Origin: Leptidea sinapis
Lineage: Eukaryota > Arthropoda > Insecta > Lepidoptera > Pieridae
Assembly: GCF_905404315.1 (NCBI RefSeq)
Contig: NC_066293.1
Location: 1,379,001-1,443,000, forward strand
Reading direction: 5' to 3'
Length of the DNA: 64,000 nt
This document shows positions 1-10,540 of the stretch, piece by piece. Numbering within the stretch: the first letter of the stretch is position 1; each line of letters begins with the position of its first letter. The notes below the pieces were generated by a model. It was given only the letters and a program-made list of their open reading frames with translations, had not been told where the DNA came from and did no database searches. The position numbers and the translations under genes were made by a program.

Positions 1-105
1 GAAGACCCGCCGTCGCTCCTGCAAGTTATGGCAGACAACGGCAAAATATTCCGTGCCCTCACCGATATAGGGCTTAAGTATAAAAACAACATTCGCGATG
101 CCTAA
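1..105 (+). CDS. C-terminal end of LINE ORF1 (partial at window edge)
   Basis: The frame starting at base 1 is open for 34 codons and ends in TAA at 103-105. It reads into the element that carries ORF2 from 98, so it is best explained as the tail of the gag-like ORF1 nucleic-acid-binding protein. Nothing diagnostic (no CCHC knuckle) lies in this short piece; the call rests on position and the 8-nt overlap with ORF2. Confidence 0.65.
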   Translation, partial: EDPPSLLQVMADNGKIFRALTDIGLKYKNNIRDA

Positions 106-2989
106 TTACGTAAGCGGACGGGTAAAACCACATACGCTCCGTATAGCGTATTTTAACGCCCAAGGCCTTAAGCCTCAACTAGACTTGGTGAAGGAGTTCG
201 CTCACGAACATCAATTAGACCTATTCTTAGTGCAAGAGACATTTTTAAAACCACGTATACGCGATCCGCGTATCGCTAATTATAACTTAGTTAGGAATGA
301 TCGCACCACCCGTATGGGCGGCACCCTCATTTATTTTAAAAGGTCTCTACACTGTATACCTATAGATCCTCCAGTCCTCACTAACATCGAGGCCTCTGCC
401 ATCCGGGTCAGTATGGCGAATCACCAGCCGATCACTGTTATTTCAGCTTATCTTCCGCCGAACAAACAAATATTAGACACAGATATAGAAGCATTACTCG
501 GCCACGGGGCCGCAGTCATAGTGGGCGGCGATCTTAACGCCAAACACTCTAGCTGGAACAGTAGAGCCACAAATAGAAACGGAATTTTATTAGACTCTCT
601 CACAGACACGCGGAACTTTTCAGTAATAGCACCCGACGAACCAACACGTTATCCGGATAACGTCGCGCACCGACCCGACATTCTAGACGTTGCGTTACTT
701 AAAAACGTAACGCTCAATGTAAATTCAATCGAGGTTCTTCACGAATTAGAGTCAGACCACCGGCCCGTCGTCCTAAATCTAGGCCCACCGGTTAACTTTC
801 AACCACCGACGAAAACAGTGATCGACTGGCAACGGCTGGAAAAGGATCTCGAGGCTATCAAGTCCGACGACCTTGACCGTATACCGGACGTCATCGACTC
901 GGTCGACACGGCTCACAGTGCTATCTCTCATGTGACGTCACACATACAGAGTAGGATCAAGGCCTGCTCCAGGCAGGTTCCGACGATGCAACCGCATCGC
1001 CTAAACCTGCCTCCAGAGGTCAGGAACTTACTCACACAGAAGCACAGAGCCACTAGACTCTACGACAGGTATCCGTCGGTCGAGAATAGGCGCCACCTCC
1101 GCTACCTACAGCGGGTGGTACGGGAACGTATCGCGGAACTCCGCGGCGAACGTTGGGACCGCTTGCTCGGCAACCTTAAGCCATCACATGTGGCTTTCTG
1201 GAAACTGCCTCGCGCGTTCAAACAGGAGCCGCCCACTGTCATGCCTCCTTTGGACAGACCGGGACTGCAGCCGGCGCTCGATGACGATGAGAAGGCTGAT
1301 TGCCTCGCCGATAGTCTCGAGAGTCAGTGCTCTCCAAATGCAGCAGCCGACCCGACACACGTTGACGAAGTTGATCGTGAAGTTGAACGTCGCTCCGCTC
1401 TGAGCCCTTCAGGCGACGTAATAAAACCCACCTCTTACGAAGAGGTGAAACTAATCATTAAGGAGCTTCACTCCAAGAAGGCCCCGGGGCCCGACACTAT
1501 AAACAATAGGGTTCTTAAAATCCTACCCTCGACCCTTATTACTTTATTGGTTACCATTTTTAATATTCTATTGTCTAATAGCGCGTTCCCCGAACAATGG
1601 AAGGATTCCATTGTTATCGGTATCCCAAAACCCAATAAACCTAAAGCTAATCCGAGTAGCTATAGGCCTATTAGTTTAATTAACTCGATCGGGAAACTTT
1701 ACGAAAGATTAATTCTCGCGCGTCTTAATCATTACATCGCGGAGCTTAACCTGATACCCGACATACAGTTCGGATTCAGAACCGCTCACTCGTGTCCCCA
1801 GCAGGCTCACCGACTCACCGAGTACATTCTCATACGGCGTCAATTTCACGCTACCACGGCAGCCGTGTTTTTCGATGTCGCGAAGGCCTTCGACAAGGTA
1901 TGGCACAACGGCTTAGTATTCAAGCTGTATCAACTGGGAGTGCCAGACAGGCTCGTGCGCATCATTCGAGCCTACCTTACCGATCGCTCCTTCCGATATC
2001 GAGTAGAGGGCACCCTATCCTCACCCAGACCCATCAGGTCTGGCGTGCCACAGGGCTCGGTCCTCTCTCCCACTCTTTTCTCGCTCTTCACGAGCGACAT
2101 TCCCAAGTTTCCGAGTGTCCAGCTCGCTCAGTACGCTGACGACACGGCACTCTACTTCGGCTCCAACCGCTCAACCTTGAGCAAGAACATTAAAGTGCTT
2201 CAAGCCGCCGTCGATGAACTAGGCAACTGGTTCAGAAAATGGCGGATTGAAGTGAACCCCACCAAGAGTGCAGCGGTACTCTTCGGTAACGCGAATAGCA
2301 TCCGCGCTAAAAAACAACCGACTGACGTTATTAAACTGTATGAAACACCCATACCGTGGGTGAAGGATTACAAATACTTAGGAGTCACGTTCAACAGCAA
2401 TATGAACTTCAAGAAACATATTGATACGGTATGCAATAGAGCCAGATTTGTCCTCAGTCGCCTTTATCCACTTGTGTGTGGGCGAAGCAAACTTCCGCTC
2501 AAACACAAAGTGACGCTGTACAAAACCATCGTACGGCCCATACTGTCATACGCAAGCGTCGTTTTCGCGCACACCCGACCGAGCTACTTACGTCGTTTGC
2601 AAGTAGTTCAAAATAAATTCACGCGCATGGCAACCGGAGCCCCGTGGTTCATCCGAAACGTTGACCTTCACCGCGACCTAGAGCTTCCGACAATAGCTCA
2701 ACACTTTAAAGAGATCTCGCGACGCTTCTTTGACAAGGCGCCTAACCAACCCAACATCTTGGTTAGGAAGGCATGCGGGTACACCCCCCTTCACCATAGT
2801 CTCAACCCAATAAGACGTCCCAGACACGTAACGGTAGACCCGGATGACGACATCACCATCGCGAACGCGACACCCACACAAACACCGACACAGACACGCA
2901 CACACCGCCTTCGCAGGCGTAGGCGCGGTCAACCACCGCAAACCACTGGCACTCGTCACTCTGACGATGGCCAGCGGCCCGCACCCTAG
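98..2989 (+). CDS. Jockey-type LINE ORF2: endonuclease-reverse transcriptase, 963 aa, intact
   Basis: The protein nicks target DNA and copies the element RNA from the nick (target-primed reverse transcription). An exonuclease-endonuclease-phosphatase domain occupies about residues 14-230: Asn20 in a YFNAQGL motif, Glu47 in QETF, GGDLNAKH near 142-149 and SDHRPV near 220. The reverse transcriptase domain follows, with YRPISLINS near 520, FFDVAKAFD near 590, SGVPQGSVLSP near 648 and the catalytic YADD near 679. The C-terminus is basic and proline/threonine-rich. The length of about 960 aa is normal for the clade and there is no internal stop. ATG 98 is taken as the start because it overlaps the ORF1 stop as in related elements. 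No RNase H domain follows. A functional protein is possible but unproven. Confidence 0.92.
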   Translation: MPNYVSGRVKPHTLRIAYFNAQGLKPQLDLVKEFAHEHQLDLFLVQETFLKPRIRDPRIANYNLVRNDRTTRMGGTLIYFKRSLHCIPIDPPVLTNIEASAIRVSMANHQPITVISAYLPPNKQILDTDIEALLGHGAAVIVGGDLNAKHSSWNSRATNRNGILLDSLTDTRNFSVIAPDEPTRYPDNVAHRPDILDVALLKNVTLNVNSIEVLHELESDHRPVVLNLGPPVNFQPPTKTVIDWQRLEKDLEAIKSDDLDRIPDVIDSVDTAHSAISHVTSHIQSRIKACSRQVPTMQPHRLNLPPEVRNLLTQKHRATRLYDRYPSVENRRHLRYLQRVVRERIAELRGERWDRLLGNLKPSHVAFWKLPRAFKQEPPTVMPPLDRPGLQPALDDDEKADCLADSLESQCSPNAAADPTHVDEVDREVERRSALSPSGDVIKPTSYEEVKLIIKELHSKKAPGPDTINNRVLKILPSTLITLLVTIFNILLSNSAFPEQWKDSIVIGIPKPNKPKANPSSYRPISLINSIGKLYERLILARLNHYIAELNLIPDIQFGFRTAHSCPQQAHRLTEYILIRRQFHATTAAVFFDVAKAFDKVWHNGLVFKLYQLGVPDRLVRIIRAYLTDRSFRYRVEGTLSSPRPIRSGVPQGSVLSPTLFSLFTSDIPKFPSVQLAQYADDTALYFGSNRSTLSKNIKVLQAAVDELGNWFRKWRIEVNPTKSAAVLFGNANSIRAKKQPTDVIKLYETPIPWVKDYKYLGVTFNSNMNFKKHIDTVCNRARFVLSRLYPLVCGRSKLPLKHKVTLYKTIVRPILSYASVVFAHTRPSYLRRLQVVQNKFTRMATGAPWFIRNVDLHRDLELPTIAQHFKEISRRFFDKAPNQPNILVRKACGYTPLHHSLNPIRRPRHVTVDPDDDITIANATPTQTPTQTRTHRLRRRRRGQPPQTTGTRHSDDGQRPAP

Positions 2990-3246
2990 ATACACCACAC
3001 ATTCCTTTGATACCCGACGAGACGTTAGTCCTCGTCCTGTAATCGCTTCACTACACTCACTCACACACGGAATGACTGACGGACTGACATACACCACTTA
3101 CACAATCACAAACACACTCAACAAACAGACACAAACACAAACATACATGCACACAAACATTTACACTACGTACATACATACAAACACACATACTTGCAAT
3201 CATAAACACATACATACACACTTACATACATTACACAAAACATCAC

Positions 3247-3266
3247 CACACTCGCCGGCGAGTGTG
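3247..3266 (+). repeat. 20-nt perfect palindrome in LINE 3' UTR
   Basis: The two 10-nt arms cacactcgcc and ggcgagtgtg are perfect reverse complements with no loop. It is the first of three strong inverted repeats before the poly(A) tract of the Jockey-type element. Confidence 0.8.
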
Positions 3267-3480
3267 CTCTTATCACCTTTTCATCTTCCATCTTCATTTC
3301 ATCTTCATTTTCATTCTCTCTCCTTCCCACAAGCACACAGCCGGTCTGAGGTTCGAGTCTCCTTAGGAGACGCCCCGCGACTGTTGTTGCATAGTCTTTG
3401 CGGCCTCCACGGCCCACGTCCTACTTCGCTGTGAAAGCCAGAGCTGCTAACAGCACAGAGGAGGTTTTAGTCGGTATGGG

Positions 3481-3537
3481 GTGTCCGCTTACGCGGACAC
3501 TCGAGTCCGACATATTACGCCCCGTTCCGGGGCGTAA
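3481..3537 (+). repeat. Two consecutive stem-loops just before the LINE poly(A)
   Basis: Bases 3481-3500 form an 8-bp perfect stem (gtgtccgc / gcggacac) around a 4-nt loop. Bases 3515-3537 form a 9-bp perfect stem (ttacgcccc / ggggcgtaa) around a 5-nt loop. Both lie within 100 nt of the poly(A). LINE 3' ends often fold for recognition by their own reverse transcriptase; that role is inferred here. Confidence 0.75.
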
Positions 3538-3579
3538 ATACGTAACAGTATTTCCTCCTCTCAAAAAAAAAAAAAAAAA

Positions 3580-4051
3580 GCCTTTAGATCCATATCAGCG
3601 GAGCCCTACGCGCTCCACACAGTACAGTCCACAACAGAACCGTATAGAGTTCACCCTCCAGCCTTAACAGGACTAGTTTATCTTACACGAGTGATATTTG
3701 AAAGCACAGAAAATAACTAAAGTAAATTTTTTTTTAAAGGCCAAGCTATAAATCAACCAAACTATAGAATGAGCTCTCATGTGCAGGTGTTTTCATCTTA
3801 CGCACAACACGCAGGATTTTAGACCTGTTTATCAAAGAAAATTTCATAAACTTGCCTTACTAAGCACAATGGTCACAATTCTCTTGACAAACATGAACCC
3901 ACGTCTCAAGCACACAGTAGATACACCAGCACTAAACTGCAACCGACCCCATCTTAACCTCACCACAGATAGTGTTATCTACTTTCATATTATTAATTAT
4001 TTATTTACAAAGTATTATCTATGTAAATTGGTTGTGAAATAAATATATACA
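3580..4051. other. No gene seen; AT-rich flank
   Basis: The open frame at 3779-4042 has no recognisable motif and ends in an AT-rich tract, so I do not call it. No repeat family is recognised. Confidence 0.4.
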
Positions 4052-4573
4052 TCTAATATATAAAATTCTCATGTCGCGGTGTTTGTAGCTAAACATCTTC
4101 GAAACGCCTTGACCAATTCTCATGAAATTTTGGGTGCATATTGGGTAGGTCTGAGAATCGGACAACATCTATTTTTCATCCCCCTAAATGTGAAGGGTGG
4201 TCCATACCAATTTTTATTTTTTAATTTTTTTGACATTTTTTTTTAATTTGTTTAATTGCTGACTCATCAGCATTAAAAATACACACAACTTTAAATTTTC
4301 ACCCAAGTTACTTTTGTATTGCAATTTTAATATCGATAAAGCCTAAAATCATTTTTGTCATACTGGATTGCACTTAACTAAAGAATCGCTGTTGCGGGTC
4401 CCTTCCCTGAAATATGGGCGAGGGAGGCGATGGCTGGTCCATGCGTCATGGTCGTGAACGGGTACTGATTGTGGTGGCTGGATGATCCTCTCACCGGGAA
4501 ATCTTATGTATGTTTTTTTTTCTATATTTTTTTTAAATCAAAGTTATTATTTATTTTTTTATATAATAGCTAG
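4052..4573 (+). mobile_element. Non-autonomous Helitron-like element
   Basis: The left end TCTAATATATAAAATTCTC follows an A, and a CTAG at 4570-4573 is followed by T, matching the Helitron signature A|TC...CTAG|T with no target duplication. The first 200 bp resemble a Helitron family I know from moth genomes. There is no Rep or helicase coding. The left end is convincing; the right end is the nearest CTAG|T and the interior from about 4380 may belong to something else. Confidence 0.55.
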
Positions 4574-4585
4574 TAAAATGCTCGC

Positions 4586-4608
4586 AATAAAGGCATTATG
4601 CCTTTATT
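4586..4608. repeat. Palindrome carrying AATAAA on both strands
   Basis: Two perfect 11-nt arms (aataaaggcat / atgcctttatt) surround one base. AATAAA therefore occurs on each strand, so it could act as a bidirectional polyadenylation signal. No flanking transcript is evident, so function is speculative. Confidence 0.6.
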
Positions 4609-5541
4609 TTATTTACGGTATTTGTGGATTGATACATCTACTGTATTGTACTTTAAGTATGTACTCAATGACTATAACTATGTTTTAACTTATTAATTTA
4701 CATTTTTTTTGACTTACTCGTGTAAGGCATTTAGTAATTGTGTATTTTGTTGCATCACTTTGCATATATTGTAATTGAAATGATTTGTAAAATTAATTTG
4801 AAAATAAGTATCTGTAAAATCATTTAGTTTTGAAAAGAGCAACCTTAGAGCTTCTTGCTCGTTCTTCTCTGAGGAAACCTGCCTTCCGATAAGCTTCCGA
4901 TAGCTGTAAGAAAAAAATGACATATTTCAAGTGTAATGCAATTTACCTACGAAATAAAAATATTTTTGTTTGTTTGTTTGTTTGCCAAATCCATACAAAA
5001 ATTACAATCTTACTTTAATCGCTTTAAGAAGCTTATTGCAAACGGACACTTAACTAATAGGGGTAGGTAAATTATAGAATAGGTCATTGTATTCATTTTT
5101 AAGCAGTTGGGACCCTGGACACTGGTCAAGGACCGATGACATATCAATAATACGATAATGTCTGTCCCATTTTCTCTTACCAGGACATACAGGATAAGCG
5201 ATTTTCTTATGTCCGTTACTTAAAATTTACAATTAAAAAAAGTTGTTATCTATTATTTATTATTCACTTCTTCTCACCATGTCGTGTTATGGCAGAGTTT
5301 CAAGATGTACGTCCCTCTTCCTCCAATATAACCAGTTTATAAAAGTTGTTATCAATAATATTGTAATAAGCAACAGTTATCTCTTAGAATATTCATATCG
5401 TTGTAGTATCGAGGCGCCATTGTTATGTTTATTGTTTTGTTATTCAAACAATATTTATTTAAATAATATTTTAATAATAAATATTCAGATAGATATATGG
5501 ATATATAGGTATAAAAGTAGTTAACAAGCCCTGACTACACA
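4609..5541. other. No gene seen; short TTTG microsatellite
   Basis: AT-rich sequence with a (TTTG)5-like run at 4964-4984. Open frames here (for example 5243-5524) are short, AT-rich and without motifs. Confidence 0.4.
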
Positions 5542-5650
5542 TTTTTTTTATGGAATAGAAGGACAAACGAGCGTACGGGTCACCTGTTGTTAAGTGATCA
5601 CCGCCCCCAAACTCTTGCAACACCAGAGGAATCACAGGAGCGTTGCTATT
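5542..5650 (-). mobile_element. 5'-truncated tail of the L3 LINE family
   Basis: The plus strand begins with a T run (the poly(A) of a minus-strand copy) and then matches the 3' end of the full-length LINE at 38951-42359, including 'gagcgtacgggtcacctg' and 'ccagaggaatcacaggagcg'. About 100 bp of the 3' end is present. Confidence 0.8.
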
Positions 5651-8388
5651 TTATAAATCATTGCTATTGCTACATTAAATACATACCTACAATAAAAAAA
5701 TACCTATATGTTAGATTTTATTTATTGTCTGTTTGTCGGTGCGTTTTTGAAGTAACTAACTAATCTCAGAAATGGTTAAGCTGACCCGAATACGGTTTTC
5801 ACGGATGTATTGTGACAAGCTCCTCGTAACATTTAATGATTGCTTCATTCCATTCAGTTCACAAACGAAAAAGTTATGTTAACTGACTTATTAGGTGCTT
5901 CAGTTGGATGTGAGAAAGTACATATTATTTGATATTTGGCAATATAGTTCAACCCTCCATTATACCACAGAATAAAACAGTAACAGAAGTATAACTCAGA
6001 TATTCCTTTATTCCATGTTTGAAGTCTATGTCTTTTTTTAATATTTTACCCTTCTATTTCAATAAATATTTGTTCTCGACTCAAACATAACAGCGCTAAA
6101 GCCGTAAACCGTTATTGGACGCGACTAGGAAATTGATGTTTAAAATAGTCTCAGTAGACATCTTGAATAATGCATCACATAAATTTGAAGAAGAAGTACT
6201 TATTGATCGGCGCTGGCGCAGACGATACTGCTGTTGCCTCTTATCCAGTAGGCGAGGATTCTAAACACTGGATCCCCATTAATTCGTTGGCACAAGTTTA
6301 GCGCTCGTCACTTTAAGACTTAATGTTCAGTCTCATGATTTCAGTAATATCAGTAGCTACGGAGTATGGCCCATCAGGCCGATACACAATGTTTAATTAC
6401 TGCTTTACGGTAGAAAAAAGTATAACGTGAAATAATCTTTATATTTTTATAATATACCAAAATCGAACTAAAATTGCAGTTGATTTAATAAAATATTATT
6501 TTAAAAAGCATGTGTTTTTTGTTGGAATCGTGCATTTCATAACATAAAATGGCCGAAGAGGCAATTAGTTTATTAATGTCAATGTAACAGCAGTAATTGG
6601 CGGTTCTTATCATTGGCCAATCGCTCCGTTATACATTCTTTGGTTTATACTCAAGTGAATGTGGTTTACTATTGTGTTATTTGTATTTTTGGTGATTTTT
6701 CTTAAGACTTCAATCAAAATGAAAATGTATTTAATGTCTTTATTAGTCGTGAGGTCCTGTAGCTATAGATTAAAAATTTTAGACCAAATTAAAGGCATTC
6801 ATTAACATAACACTAATTTTCTTATAGTAGCCATACCATGATTATGCACCTGACAAGAAAACTGAAATTAAAACAGTCTAAAACCGATATTTTTATCCGA
6901 CCGAATGACACTGAGTTGATCCACATTAAAAAAAAATCATCAGTATGACTCATTTTTATGAACAACTCTCGCTTGACTAAAAATAAAAATACGAATATTG
7001 TTTTCACAAAGAATTTGTTGTCTCTCTATATAGTTGGTTAACGGACTTTATAGTCCGTGATAACGTCATAAGAAATCATGTTTATATACGATCGTATAAA
7101 TGAATCATAATAATTTTTAAGTCAAAATTGTAACAGTACCTATTATTACTGCACTCGCTGACTGATGATACTTTTTTTCATAATCAAAGAACAAGATGCT
7201 TCACAAGCAAAATCAGTCGATCGTGTCTCTCTAGGTATCACTTGTTCCACGCTCTCTCTTGCACGCTCGACTCAGACGGAATTTGACACTTTTTCGTGCA
7301 TGCCGGCCGGCTTTCATCGATTTATAAGACATTATCAAGTCAAAAAAATGCAAATAAATCCAAAGACGTCTTTGGATTATTATTAGCTGTTTGTGTCCTG
7401 GATTTAGAATACATACTGTAAAAATCATTTTAAATTAAATCGAAATGTCTTATACTTGGTACCGTGTCACGGTACGGTAAATACAAAACTTCGAGAGTGT
7501 GATTTCAAGTTGACAAGCCAATATAATGTACAGATTGTAAATTGTAATGCAAAACATATACTTCACAATTCACTAAATAATGCAGTGCTGAGTACAGAAA
7601 GTTTGTCCGTGTGTACTCGATCTGAACCGGTTTTAGCTGGTTTCAAGATCAACATTAGCTAACAAAAACAAACTTACTCAACCCGTTGATCTCATTGGTT
7701 TTTTCCTGTATGTTTATAGTTATATGGAAGATACGGAGAGTGATTGTAAAATCTTTACTCCTATTCACGTTTTATTACATTAAGATTTAAGTTGTAATGT
7801 GTTCATGAACCGATTTTAGGTGATCAACTGATAAATTGCTTGCAACTTGAATCGTCTGAAGAGATTTTCAACAAAATCGAAGCGCCAATAATTCTTGCGA
7901 AGTAAAAGTCTGTTTAGCCAATTCCTTCAGAGGGAGCGACCAACCCGACATATTTTTAATACATTCAAACGTTCGTTTATGATTACAGCGTTATAACGCA
8001 TCTTTCTTTTAAAACAATTTACTGTTAAGTATCTTACGCACGCATCTTTTCTATAATTCTATTTCAAAAAACAAATTGAGTATATTGGCGAAAACAATGG
8101 TGGATGATTTGTATGACATGTTGCGGAAGCGATCGTCTTCGTTGAGGCGTAGATTTTGCAACAGTCCCAATAGATTCAAATATTTATAGTGAGGATTCAA
8201 AAGCGCTTAGTTTAAGTCTAATTGAATAAAGTTTTAAAGACTTTGACTTACTTTGGCGCTACATTGTAGGTCATCAGTCTGATGCTTTAAAGATACAGGT
8301 TGCTATAATTTTATCGTGTCTGTCTGTGGCATTGTAGCTCCCAAAGTAATGGACCGATTTGGATTTGTTTTTCTTTGTATGTTTATTA
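5651..8388. other. 2.7 kb without a supported gene
   Basis: I see no coding pattern with motifs. Bases 6190-6420 and 7200-7330 are less AT-rich than their surroundings and may be old repeat fragments, but I cannot name the families. Bases 8260-8385, immediately before the mariner, read like part of an older dispersed repeat into which it jumped. Confidence 0.35.
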
Positions 8389-9187
8389 CGTGGGTAACAC
8401 TGAAAATGAGAATTAGAACTGACCAGTTAGAAACTTTGCTAATGAAAATTTTTTTTGAATTTCTATTTTAGAACTCTTTGGTAACCTAATGTGCATATTG
8501 CATTCATTTGTCATTTGTTTTTGTGAATTGGCGGCAAATTTAAACTCTTGTTACACGTGAAAATGAACTTACGCGAGAAAATTTTCGGTTAATGATTTAT
8601 GACTTTCGTTGTGGGCTTACTAAACAACAAAGCTATGATAGGCTGCGATTAGCATTTATTAATGAAGCCTCATCTCGTACCACTATTTACAATTGGTTTA
8701 ACGAGTTTAAGCGTGGACGTAGCTATCTCAATGATGATCCGCGTGAGTGACGTCCTCTAACAGCGACTACTGAAGATAACATCAGTGCTGTGTGACGCAT
8801 GATAGAGAAAGATAAGAGAGTGACCTATTAGCAGATACGGGCAAGCCTAGACAATGGTATAAGTAAAGTTCAAAAAATATTACACGAACATTTAGGCGTC
8901 AGGAAGCTTTGTACCAGATGGATACTTTAATGTTAGATAAGTTCAACGGCGGTGACACAAATGCTGTATTTGACATCGTCACAGGTGATGAAAGCTGGAT
9001 ATATTGCTACGAACTCGAAACCAAAAGACAGTCAGCTCAGTGGGTGTTTCCTTTCGAAGATCGGCCAACAAAAGAAAGGAAGATGTGTAGAGAGGAACGA
9101 AGATTACTTCGACAAACAATAAAAGTATTGGCAACTTTCTACATTAAGCCTTCTTTTATTTTCTAAACATTTTCAGTGTTACCTAGG
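8389..9187 (+). mobile_element. Internally deleted mariner element with intact ends
   Basis: Inverted ends pair at 18 of 20 positions: the left end (8389-8408) contains gtaacactgaaaatg and the right end (9168-9187) contains its reverse complement. A TA flanks each side (8387-8388 and 9188-9189), the mariner target duplication. The element is 799 bp, shorter than a usual 1.3 kb mariner. Inside is a broken transposase. Confidence 0.85.
8563..9090 (+). pseudogene. Mariner transposase pseudogene
   Basis: Translation from ATG 8563 starts MNLREKIFG and hits a stop, then continues with mariner helix-turn-helix sequence (LTKQQSYDRLRLAF, then TIYNWFNEFKRGR). Further in-frame stops follow (for example TGA near 8748). 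A second block at 8909-9090 gives FNGGDTNAVFDIVTGDESWIYCYE, the first catalytic Asp region of the DDD transposase, and QSAQWVFPFE. After this the sequence jumps straight to the 3' terminal region, so the rest of the catalytic domain is deleted. The copy cannot encode an active enzyme; with its ends intact it could only have moved with help. Confidence 0.85.
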
Positions 9188-9471
9188 TATCTTATATTGA
9201 GATGTTATATTTTCTATGTCGTTTCAAATAGGTTCTACTGTAAAAAATAAATGCGGTCTGATAATGGAATCCGTGTGGATTTGAGGGATTAGGGCGCTTT
9301 TTAGATTTTTTAAACAAAAAAACAATAAATTTGTGTACTTACAGCTTCTTTTATTGAAGCGCGACTGTTGATGAAGTTTACAAATAGGAAATTTAAAGGA
9401 ATCTACGTATTTCACGAATAATGGTGACAAGATAATTAAAGTACCCTAAACTTTAATTAACGCGAGTGTTA

Positions 9472-9713
9472 TTTTTTTATGGAAGAGGAGGACAAATGAG
9501 CGTACGGGGAGGAATCACAGTAGCGTTGCCGGCCTTTGAGAATAGTTACCCATTAGCTTTTAGAGGTAGCCATGTCGTATTGTCCTGGAAAAACCGTACA
9601 AGGAAGCTCATTCCATATCTTTGTAGTACGTGGAAGAAAGCTCCTTTAAAACCGCACTGTGGAGGACCGCCACACGTCCAGATGGTGGGAATTATCTAAT
9701 TTAAGGCGTGTGT
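9472..9713 (-). mobile_element. 5'-truncated L3 LINE copy
   Basis: It collinearly matches about 38960-39250 of the full-length L3 element, with an internal loss after gagcgtacgggg. It includes the end of the reverse transcriptase ORF region (ccgcactgtggaggaccgcc). Confidence 0.8.
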
Positions 9714-10187
9714 ATTTCAATAATAATAAAAATGTCACTTTTGCGAAAAAACCTAACGTGAATATATTTATAATTACTTACATCGTTTAAAAACTACAAG
9801 AAACCAAATTCAAAGGGAATGAAATAAGTAGGTACAATTAATGAACTGATGTTGAACGGTTTTGGGGCTGTAAGTTGGGCACCTGAATTCCATAAGAGAA
9901 CCGTGCTCTAGCGCAGCACTTACTATCTATAAATATACTTTTTTAGAATTATAAGACTCGTCACAGTTACCACGTTTTAGCGCTACTCGTAAATAAAAAT
10001 ATGCAAATGTAATATACTTATGTATGGACTTGATTTTCCTTAATCAATTAAGTAACTATTTCCTTAATGAACTTACAAAATGTAAAATATAAAAAATACC
10101 GACTTCAAACAGACACAAAGGTAGCTAAAGCAAAGTAATTAAAACAAAAACATACTTTAAATAATTTTCTCTATATTTTGGTGGTAA
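9714..10187. other. No gene seen; AT-rich
   Basis: Only a short 'accgacttcaaac' match (10099-10111) to the ends of other repeats in the window is notable. Confidence 0.35.
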
Positions 10188-10540
10188 TCTATATATATAA
10201 AAATGAATTGCTGTTCGTTAGTCTCGCTAAAACTCGAGAACGGCTGGACCGATTTGGCTAATTTTGGTCTTGAATTATTTGTGGAAGTACAGGGAAGGTT
10301 TAAAAGGTAATATAATAAATAGGAAAATGCTTGGAATTAAATAAAAACAACAAATTTGTTTTTCCTTTGATGCGTACCCCGTCGAATTTATTGACGCAAC
10401 GGTTTGACAGTTATGCTGTGAAACAATTTTATCACAACAACAGGATGCAATTCTTGATTTTATGATATATCATTGACAAATTCATAAAAAAACATAATTT
10501 TATTTATTATATACAGAACAACGTCTGTCGAGTCAGCTAG
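10188..10540 (+). mobile_element. Non-autonomous Helitron, 353 bp, complete
   Basis: It starts TCTATATATATAAAAATG after A10187 and ends GTCAGCTAG before T10541, the Helitron A|TC...CTAG|T signature. The body (ctgttcgttagtctcgc, cggctggaccgatttgg) matches the reverse complement of 38150-38529. It has no coding capacity. Mobilisation by an autonomous Helitron is inferred. Confidence 0.75.

Larger units (their letters stand above)
1..3579 (+). mobile_element. Jockey-type non-LTR retrotransposon, 5' end outside window
   Basis: The element enters from the left edge with the end of ORF1, continues with an intact ORF2 and a roughly 590-bp 3' UTR, and stops in a 17-A run at 3563-3579. ORF1 and ORF2 overlap by 8 nt (ORF2 ATG at 98, ORF1 TAA at 103-105), an arrangement known in Jockey-clade LINEs. 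The 3' UTR begins with a CA-rich stretch (2870-3230) and ends with strong hairpins. Internal base composition is clearly more GC-rich than the flanking DNA. The intact polymerase ORF suggests a young copy. Clade assignment is from motif style, not a tree. Confidence 0.9.

Noticed and set aside
2678..3097. Open frame opposite the end of the Jockey-type ORF2
   Set aside because: It lies antisense to a well-supported polymerase ORF and its 3' UTR and has no motif.
3321..3370. B-box-like 'gaggttcgagtctcc' in the Jockey 3' UTR
   Set aside because: Lies inside a LINE 3' UTR; no tRNA fold seen.
3779..4042. 87-codon plus-strand frame
   Set aside because: No motif and AT-rich end; chance open frame.
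4964..4984. Short regularly spaced TTTG repeat as possible CRISPR-like array
   Set aside because: Simple microsatellite in a eukaryotic genome; no spacers.
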